A stretch of 37,127 nucleotides of DNA, taken from contig CACZHK010000022.1 of NCBI GenBank assembly GCA_902780915.1, positions 1-37,127 of the forward strand, written 5' to 3'. The stretch's first letter is position 1; each line of letters opens with the position of its first letter. Below, one piece after another: positions 32,023-37,127 of the stretch. The stretch is from Pseudoselenomonas ruminantium (GTDB taxonomy: Bacteria; Bacillota; Negativicutes; Selenomonadales; Selenomonadaceae). Both the position numbers and the translations under genes were made by a program. Under the pieces are notes generated by a model. That model had not been told where the DNA came from. It ran no database searches and saw nothing but the letters and a program-made list of their open reading frames with translations.

Positions 32023-34029
32023 TTATTCTGCTTTCAAATCAACCCGCACATCATAGAAGGTGCTGCCCTCGCCCATATCCGTGGTACGAGCTGAGGTCAG
32101 GCGGTTAGTGTTGCCGCTTTCGGTATATTCCTGCCACCACAAGCCCTCGCTTACAGCTGTGCCTCTGGTCACCCCGGAACTGACTTTGAGGGTGAATACA
32201 GCCTCTCCCTGCCGGTTTTTGGCTCTTACCCTGTCTCCTTCTGTCAGCCCCAGCCGTCGGGCATCTTCCGGATGAAGCTGCAACACCATGACATTCCCCC
32301 TTGTCAGTTCCTCTCTCTCGTTGAAAGAACTGTCCAGGACTCTGGGGTCAGGGGAATTTATGAGGATAAACTCACCTTCATCTTCTGCATAATGAGGGGG
32401 GAAGTAATCCGGCAAGGCAGGCTTTAGCTTGGGATTGAAAATCTCAATTTTGCCTGAGGCGGTCTTGAAGTCCAGCTTGTAATCCTCCGGCAAGGGCAGG
32501 GCCACCGGCTCACCTGTTGCCAGTTTCGCTCTGTCAACAGGCAGGGGCCAGGCTTTGGTGGTAGTTTCCATCAGCTGCTCTACCATTTCCTCCTGGCTTT
32601 GGCTGAAGAAGTCCTCCTGGATCCCCATCGCCTCAGCCAGCAGCTGCGCCGCCTCCCAGTTGGACTTGCTCTCACCTACAGCGGGAATGATCTTTGCCCC
32701 CCGCTGGATTACATAGTGACCATAGGAGTAGTAAATATCCTCATGCTCAAGAGAAGTGGTGGCAGGCAGAATGATGTCAGCATAACGGGCCGTATCCGTC
32801 ATGAAGCGCTCATGCACTACCGTGAATAAATCCTCCCTGGCCAGCCCCTCCATGACTTTATTTTGCTCAGGCGCCGTACAGGCAGGATTGGTGGAGTACA
32901 CATAGAGCGCCTTTACCTGTGGCTGCAGGCTCTTGTCTGTCAGCACCTCGCCCAGTTTTATCATATTGATGTGGCGCACGCCCTTTTTCTCCCAATCCGG
33001 GCGGCGAATAATATCCCGGTCAAAGGCCTTGCTGCCCCCAGAGGAGGTCAGAAGCCCCCCACCCCTTTTCCCATATGCTCCCACTGCTGCAGGCAGACAG
33101 GTGATAAGCCTGCAGGTCATAGCTCCATTGCCATAGCGGGACATGCCGCTGCCCAGGCGGATGAAGGGGGCGCGCGCCTGGACAAAAGCATGGGCCAAGT
33201 CCTCTATTCTTTCTGCCTGTACACCTGTAAGGCTGGCAGTCTCAGCAGGCGTATAGCGTGGCAGCACCTCCTGCTTCAATTCCTGCCAGCCTTGCACATA
33301 CCGGGCAATAAAGGCTTCATCCGCCAGCCCGTCCCTGTCGATAACATGCAGCATGCCCAAGGCCAGTGCGCCATCTGTGCCCGGCTTGATGCAGATAAAA
33401 TCATCAGCCCACCTGGCAGTCCGGGTGGCATATGTATCTATGCAAAGAACCCTGGCACCATTTTTCCTGGCCCTGTCCACATCATGCTTGAAATGAATGT
33501 CCGTAGCTAGCATGCTGAGGCTCCAAAGCAGGATAAAATCGCTATCTTGAGCCTCCTGGGGGGCTGTGGTCAGACTGCCTCCCATCACGGCCTTGTACCC
33601 CTGCCCCTTGGCGGGGGCGCAGAGGGTGCGGTCAAGGCTCGTAGCCCCCAAAGCATAGAACAGTGCATGGCAAGCATCATGCTGCAAGATGCCCATAGTG
33701 CCTGCATAAGAATAGGGCAAAATGGCTTCTGCCCCGTCCCTGCGGATAATCTCCTGCCAGCGGCTGGCAATCGTTTTTATAGCTTCCTCCCAACTGATAG
33801 GCGTGAATTTGCCCTCCCCCTTGCCCCCCACCCGCTTCAGAGGTGTAGTCAAGCGCTTGGGAGAGTGTACCGTCCGTTCATAATGGGCCATCTTGGGACA
33901 GAGGGTACCACGGGTAAAGGGATGCTCCGGGTCACCTGCCACCTTCACAGCCCTGCCATTCTCTATCGTTACCAGCAACCCGCAGCAATCCGGGCAATCG
34001 TATGGACAAGCCGATTTCTTTATCTCCAT
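32023..34029 (-). CDS. Molybdopterin-dependent oxidoreductase (DMSO reductase superfamily)
   Basis: This 668-residue catalytic subunit belongs to the BisC/PsrA/formate-dehydrogenase-like superfamily. The N-terminal [4Fe-4S] motif is clear (CPYDCPDCC at about 8-16, fourth Cys in RGTLCPK). The Mo ligand is probably the Cys in DRTLCAPAKGQGYKA. Domain IV (about 560-665) has INSPDPRVLDSSFNE and LHPEDARRLGLTEGDRVRAKN. There is no Tat signal, so it is cytoplasmic. No electron-transfer or membrane subunit lies next to it. A TTG at 34044 opens the frame; the ATG at 34029 has GGGGGAG six bases upstream and is preferred. Substrate unknown. It follows the methyltransferase gene by 34 bp. Confidence 0.9.
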   Translation of the reverse strand: MEIKKSACPYDCPDCCGLLVTIENGRAVKVAGDPEHPFTRGTLCPKMAHYERTVHSPKRLTTPLKRVGGKGEGKFTPISWEEAIKTIASRWQEIIRRDGAEAILPYSYAGTMGILQHDACHALFYALGATSLDRTLCAPAKGQGYKAVMGGSLTTAPQEAQDSDFILLWSLSMLATDIHFKHDVDRARKNGARVLCIDTYATRTARWADDFICIKPGTDGALALGMLHVIDRDGLADEAFIARYVQGWQELKQEVLPRYTPAETASLTGVQAERIEDLAHAFVQARAPFIRLGSGMSRYGNGAMTCRLITCLPAAVGAYGKRGGGLLTSSGGSKAFDRDIIRRPDWEKKGVRHINMIKLGEVLTDKSLQPQVKALYVYSTNPACTAPEQNKVMEGLAREDLFTVVHERFMTDTARYADIILPATTSLEHEDIYYSYGHYVIQRGAKIIPAVGESKSNWEAAQLLAEAMGIQEDFFSQSQEEMVEQLMETTTKAWPLPVDRAKLATGEPVALPLPEDYKLDFKTASGKIEIFNPKLKPALPDYFPPHYAEDEGEFILINSPDPRVLDSSFNEREELTRGNVMVLQLHPEDARRLGLTEGDRVRAKNRQGEAVFTLKVSSGVTRGTAVSEGLWWQEYTESGNTNRLTSARTTDMGEGSTFYDVRVDLKAE

Positions 34030-34063
34030 CTCCTGCTCCCCCAATCTGAGCGTATACTTGAAC

Positions 34064-34858
34064 CTACAACATCATAACCCCATAATGCACCTTGCTGTAC
34101 TTGCCCCCCATGATAGTCTCAAAGCCCAGTCTTTCAAACTCCAGGCTGCGGGCGTTTTCCTTCATGACCACCCGCTTCCTGGCTACCCGGCAGGCCTCCG
34201 CCACAGTTTCCTCCGTAAGAGCCCTGCCGTCAGCCAAAGAGCGCAGAGGGCTGAGGTTTTCACTGTCCATGAGCGGATAGCGGAACATGGGGTCAAAGTA
34301 GATGGCATCAAAGTAATTATCCGGCTGCTCCTTCAGATAGGTCAGGGCATCAATGCACACCGTCTTCACCCGCCGCATAGCCTCAGTTATCTTCTCTCCG
34401 TCCCCTTCAAAATTCTGCAGGCCGTAGCTCACCACTGCCTCTATCAAAGGCTGTGATTCCAGCCCTGTCACAGAGCCCTCCGGCCCTGCCGCAAAGCTCT
34501 CCACAATGGCATCTGCTCCCAAGCCAAGGGTGCAGTCCAGCAATTTGTCCCCCGGCTGTATATCCAAGGCTTTCACCAGATGATCTCCCCGTCCAAACCG
34601 CAAATTCTTCACCCTGATATGAGCCATATTGGGATGAAAATGCAGTGTTTCCTCCGGCCCCTCCAAAAAAAGCAACCCTTTTTTCACTACCAAGACATTT
34701 TCCACTCCATATTGCTGACGCAGTTCCGGCAGAGAAAATCTCCCTCTTGGTACATAGGGAAGCCCTAGCTTTTCAGCTGTTTCTTTGGCAATTCTCACCG
34801 CCTTGGTAGAATATTTTTCCTTGGTGGTAACCAAGGCTAAGGGACGCGTTTCGTTCAT
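34064..34858 (-). CDS. RsmJ-like class I SAM-dependent methyltransferase
   Basis: The 264-residue product has features of the RsmJ/YhiQ group, whose E. coli member methylates G1516 of 16S rRNA. Visible are FGRGDHLVKAL, motif I LLDCTLGLGADAIV, VTGLESQPLI, the catalytic-loop YFDPMFRYP and a C-terminal RKRVVMKENARS. The N-terminal 80 residues differ from the E. coli form, so the exact target is uncertain. An ATG at 34897 is in frame but sits inside a terminator stem; the ATG at 34858 follows AGGAG and is used. The molybdoenzyme gene follows by 34 bp. Confidence 0.85.
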   Translation of the reverse strand: MNETRPLALVTTKEKYSTKAVRIAKETAEKLGLPYVPRGRFSLPELRQQYGVENVLVVKKGLLFLEGPEETLHFHPNMAHIRVKNLRFGRGDHLVKALDIQPGDKLLDCTLGLGADAIVESFAAGPEGSVTGLESQPLIEAVVSYGLQNFEGDGEKITEAMRRVKTVCIDALTYLKEQPDNYFDAIYFDPMFRYPLMDSENLSPLRSLADGRALTEETVAEACRVARKRVVMKENARSLEFERLGFETIMGGKYSKVHYGVMML

Positions 34859-34879
34859 AAGCTCCTGCCTTTCAAATAG

Positions 34880-34906
34880 AAAAGCACGACTTAACATAAG
34901 CCGTGC
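34880..34906 (-). terminator. Terminator after the 3D-domain gene
   Basis: Ten-base stem with one G-U (34884-34893 and 34897-34906), 3-base loop, followed by TTTTCT on the minus strand. Confidence 0.75.
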
Positions 34907-34915
34907 CTGTCAGAT

Positions 34916-35599
34916 TCATTCGATAATGTAAATTTCCAGGTGCTGCCGCCCAAAAGCCAAGGCTTCCTCATGAGTATCAAAAGCCACGTCGATGACATTG
35001 CCCTTGATGGCCCAGCCGATGTCCTCGGCCACCGCCTCGCCATAGCCGGGGATAAAGACCCGTGTGCCGATAGGTATGAAGGAGGGGTCAACTGCAATCA
35101 CCCCATGCCGCACCAAAGTGCCGCTGGAGGTGGTAGGCTTGTTGCCAGGATCGAAAGCACTGTAGGCTGTAGCATCCACATAGACACAGCGCCCTTTGGC
35201 ATAAACCGAAGGATTCGGCTCATAAGACTTGTGCTTCACAGTCATATGCTTTGGCTTGAAGTGATCGCCATGAGTCTCGCAGTAATCATCCTCGTGGCCT
35301 TCAGGAGCCTGGTACTCCTTTCCCCCGGACAACACCTCAAAAGTAGCCGCTCCGCAGATGCCATCGACTTCAAGGCCCTTATCTTTCTGGAACTTTTTGA
35401 TGGCTGCCGCCGTCATGGGGCCCGCAATGCCGTCAGCCTCTCCCTTCAAGTAACCCTGCTCTATCAGAAGAGTCTGCACCGTGCGCACCGCATGGCCTCG
35501 GCAGCCCTCCTTCACAATAATCCTTGCAGCAAAGGCCGTGACGCTGAAAAAAATCATAATCAAGGTCAGGACTGTAATGATTCGAAAAGCTCTCCCCAA
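34916..35599 (-). CDS. Exported peptidoglycan-binding 3D-domain protein
   Basis: This 227-residue cell-wall protein is probably a lytic transglycosylase-like or wall-remodelling enzyme. A signal peptide (about 1-25, hydrophobic IITVLTLIMIFFSVTAFAA) is followed by a peptidoglycan-binding domain (about 33-93, GHAVRTVQTLLIEQGYL ... DGICGAATFEVL). A His/Lys-rich linker leads to a C-terminal 3D domain with three aspartates: Asp 171 (IAVDPSFIPIGTRVFIPGYG), Asp 193 (AEDIGWAIKG) and Asp 204 (VIDVAF). GTG 35608 overlaps the ribosome binding site AGAGGTGG; TTG 35599, six bases after it, is the better start. Confidence 0.92.
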   Translation of the reverse strand: MGRAFRIITVLTLIMIFFSVTAFAARIIVKEGCRGHAVRTVQTLLIEQGYLKGEADGIAGPMTAAAIKKFQKDKGLEVDGICGAATFEVLSGGKEYQAPEGHEDDYCETHGDHFKPKHMTVKHKSYEPNPSVYAKGRCVYVDATAYSAFDPGNKPTTSSGTLVRHGVIAVDPSFIPIGTRVFIPGYGEAVAEDIGWAIKGNVIDVAFDTHEEALAFGRQHLEIYIIE

Positions 35600-35654
35600 T
35601 ACAACCACCTCTTACAGACAAACCATGAAAATTTCTTGTATAGTCATCCTGCTA

Positions 35655-35684
35655 AGTATACCATGTATACTGATTGGCTGTCAA
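35655..35684 (-). promoter_or_regulatory. Promoter of the 3D-domain gene with palindromic operator
   Basis: Minus strand TTGACA (35679-35684), 18-base spacer, TATACT (35655-35660) with extended TGG. The -10 lies inside the palindrome AGTATAC-CAT-GTATACT (35655-35671, 7-bp arms), which is well placed for a repressor. Confidence 0.75.
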
Positions 35685-35750
35685 ATTCGGGCGTTATTCT
35701 TATTGTTGTATCGTAAGTGATATTATTGTACTTTATACTCAAAGCAAATA

Positions 35751-36406
35751 TCAGTTCACCAGCCACTCCGAGAGGCTTCTGGCCTCTGAATCGAAGTTCA
35801 CGCCGATTTTGAAAATCTGCCGCTGATCTGCCTTGAAGGGTGCGGCATACCCTTTGGCCTCAATCTGCTCCGGGGCTTCTTTGGCCGACTTATCTACTTT
35901 GAATTCGAAGATATAGACAAATTTGTCTGTCTCCAGCACGCAATCCGCCCGCCCTCGGCTGCTGTGGACTTCGCAGTGAGCATGCTGTCCCAGGAGAGTG
36001 GTTTCTTGAACCTGTCGCTCAATGACCCATTCTTCTCGCAATCATATAGTTCTTCCCATTCCGACAGCATCCCGTCCAGTACATCTTCCAAAGCCCTATC
36101 CTGATAGTTCTGACCATTGAAGTCAAAATAAAAAACAGGATGTGGCTCGAAGGCCATTGCACTATCCTTTTCCAGCTCTGCAATTTCCAGCCCCTCAAAG
36201 AGTTCCCTCTTCCCCTCCCAATAAGCTTTCAAGGTGGAAAGGAACAAACTCTTGCCAAAGCGCCGTAGTCGGCTGAGGAAATACTGCTTGCTTCTCCGTG
36301 CCAGCTCATAAATGTACTTCGTCTTATCCACATAGACAAAGCCGCCTTCTCGAAGGTCCTCAAAACTCTGCACCCCGACAGGCAGCCGCCTGATTTCTTC
36401 TGCCAT
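35751..36406 (-). pseudogene. AAA-ATPase-like/PD-(D/E)XK nuclease family gene with internal deletion and frameshift
   Basis: Intact members of this family run about 520-580 residues, an N-terminal AAA-ATPase-like domain plus a C-terminal PD-(D/E)XK domain. The N-terminal part here is recognisable (residues 1-130: FEDLREGGFVYVDKTKYIYEL, P-loop-like FLSRLRRFGKSLFLSTLKAYW, up to NGSLSDRF). It then changes frame into the C-terminal nuclease part (GRADCVLETDKFVYIFEFKV, KGYAAPFKADQRQIFKIGVNF). About 290 middle residues, including the Walker B region and the nuclease start, are missing. The N-terminal frame stops near 35894; the C-terminal frame ends at 35751. ATG 36406 has AAGGAG eight bases upstream. 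These genes are usually accessory and multi-copy; their role is unknown. Confidence 0.85.
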
Positions 36407-36451
36407 ATCCCTCACTCCTTCCTGCCATGATGGAACATTTTCTTTGCTTCA

Positions 36452-36479
36452 ATTGTAGCAAACAGGGGGCTAATGTCGA
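36452..36479 (-). promoter_or_regulatory. Promoter of the broken AAA/PD-(D/E)XK gene
   Basis: Minus strand TCGACA (36474-36479), 16-base spacer, TACAAT (36452-36457) with extended TGC. It lies between the truncated PIN gene and the pseudogene. The rest of 36407-36537 shows nothing else I can support. Confidence 0.55.
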
Positions 36480-36537
36480 GAAAAGCACAAATGTCATCAA
36501 AAACAACCTCCCCCGGTTTTGGAAAGATTGTTAATCG

Positions 36538-36675
36538 CTAGCTGTACCTTGCCTGCTCAAATCTTGATATTTCATTGTGCGCGTCCGTAATAAGCTCTCT
36601 GCCCTTCTCTGCCATCTGAGAGCTGCCATCCAAAGTCCACAGCAGGATATGCGAATCCAAAAGTATATTCATCAT
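36538..36675 (-). pseudogene. Truncated PIN-domain (VapC-type) toxin
   Basis: The 45-residue frame begins as a PIN toxin: MNILLDSHILLW with the first catalytic Asp (residue 7), then SSQMAEKGRELITDAHNEI. It then changes to ISRFEQARYS and stops at TAG (36538-36540). About 80 residues, including the other acidic residues, are missing, so it should have no RNase activity. Its ATG overlaps the antitoxin stop codon by 4 bp (ATGA), the usual toxin-antitoxin coupling. Confidence 0.8.
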
Positions 36676-36893
36676 TTTACTCCAAATAAATCTGCAATCT
36701 CGTCATTGCAAAAATCAATATCATCTGGCACCTGCAATTTCCCCTGAGATATACCGAAACGCTTGGAGATATCTACCACCGACGTTTCCGGCTTACTCTG
36801 CGTGGAAAGCAAATATCTAATGAACTTCATCACTGCTTGATAATTTGCCTGATTAAGTTCTGACAAGGCTTGTGTCATTTCTAATGTTACCAT
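36672..36893 (-). CDS. Antitoxin of a PIN-type toxin-antitoxin module (orphaned)
   Basis: This 73-residue antitoxin-like protein has a helical N terminus (MVTLEMTQALSELNQANYQAVMKFIRYLL) and a C-terminal tail of the type KRFGISQGKLQVPDDIDFCNDEIADLFG, common in short antitoxins that pair with VapC/PIN toxins. The acidic tail would bind the toxin cleft. GGAGGT lies before the ATG at 36893. The partner toxin directly downstream is truncated, so this copy is intact without a working local partner. Confidence 0.8.
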   Translation of the reverse strand: MVTLEMTQALSELNQANYQAVMKFIRYLLSTQSKPETSVVDISKRFGISQGKLQVPDDIDFCNDEIADLFGVK

Positions 36894-36896
36894 AGT

Positions 36897-37013
36897 CTAT
36901 ACCTCCAGATTCAGCTTTTCATCTGACTTATAGAAAGATGCTATGGGCATCTTGCTGCTGTCATCCCCCATCTCCTTCACTACCATAACCCGGTCGAGAT
37001 ACTGATAAAACAT
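36897..37013 (-). CDS. Short ORF of unknown function, possibly a remnant
   Basis: 38 codons (MFYQYLDRVMVVKEMGDDSS...) ending 3 bp before the antitoxin start, with only a weak AAAGAG upstream. The antitoxin's ribosome binding site lies in its last codons, so it may be translated ahead of it. It matches nothing I know and may be the tail of a decayed gene. Confidence 0.3.
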   Translation of the reverse strand: MFYQYLDRVMVVKEMGDDSSKMPIASFYKSDEKLNLEV

Positions 37014-37015
37014 TT

Positions 37016-37126
37016 CTAGCTCTTTATCATATACATTTCACGTATCTCGTCCAAAGAAAAACGTTTCCTTAGTATATACGCAATATGCGAGAATGACAAG
37101 GCAGCGATATAACCATCTATCTTGCC
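37016..37126 (-). pseudogene. Fragment of a second PIN-domain toxin at the window edge
   Basis: 36 codons enter from the right edge: GKIDGYIAALSFSHIAYILRKRFSLDEIRE, typical of the middle of PIN_3-type VapC toxins, followed by MYMIKS and TAG. The C-terminal half of such a toxin (about 60 residues) is missing. The N terminus is outside the window. Confidence 0.6.
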
Positions 37127-37127
37127 T

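Noticed and set aside
35624..35719. Plus-strand 31-codon frame that looks like a lipoprotein signal (LIGC)
   Set aside because: No ribosome binding site, overlaps the 3D-domain gene promoter and palindrome, and there is no mature protein after the cysteine.
35751..37127. Insertion sequence or integrated element at the right end
   Set aside because: The region is full of gene fragments, but I see no transposase, terminal inverted repeats, integrase or tRNA attachment site.
1..37127. CRISPR array, rRNA or tRNA genes
   Set aside because: No regularly spaced repeat units and no rRNA or ordinary tRNA signatures were seen; the only tRNA-like fold is that of tmRNA.

Overview
The window is a chromosomal segment, about 37 kb, from a Gram-negative-type Firmicute. 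The best fit is a Selenomonas-like member of the Negativicutes. This is an inference from protein style, the tmRNA tag ANEDYALAA, a short-form HisG with HisZ, a YerC/HisR-type regulator and Firmicute gene order (ylxM-ffh-rpsP-khpA-ylqD-rimM-trmD). No database search was possible.

Layout. Positions 1-8.4 kb hold translation and RNA-metabolism genes on the minus strand: pnp (cut by the window edge), rpsO, trmD, rimM, ylqD, khpA, rpsP, ffh, ylxM, tsf and rpsB, with clear sigma-70 promoters and several hairpin terminators or attenuators. Positions 8.5-12 kb hold a soluble PAS-PAS-HK-REC hybrid kinase and a YjiH-type membrane protein. The tmRNA gene ssrA lies at 12.2-12.55 kb. glgB (plus strand) faces the histidine operon hisR-hisZ-HD-hisG-hisD-hisB-hisH-hisA (minus strand, 21.0 to 15.0 kb), and both end at a shared hairpin. 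mnmA and an unknown gene run divergently from hisR.

Positions 23-26.4 kb hold recG, preceded by a LexA-like site. Downstream of recG is a small ORF for a single-span basic peptide, whose promoter is covered by two LexA-like boxes. An SppA-like peptidase lies upstream of recG. A truncated threonine aldolase remnant separates this block from pckA. A plus-strand pair (U32-family protein and class III aminotransferase) follows, converging on a minus-strand set: a 3D-domain cell-wall protein, an RsmJ-like methyltransferase and a stand-alone molybdopterin oxidoreductase.

The last 1.4 kb is AT-richer and decayed. It holds an AAA-ATPase/PD-(D/E)XK gene with an internal deletion and frameshift, an intact antitoxin joined to a truncated PIN toxin, and a second PIN toxin fragment at the edge.

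Most of the window is housekeeping. The parts most likely to be new are the candidate SOS-controlled small membrane protein next to recG (23.04-23.32 kb), the regulatory repeats between hisR and mnmA, the hairpin between the Shine-Dalgarno and start codon of glgB, and the orphaned antitoxin at the right end.
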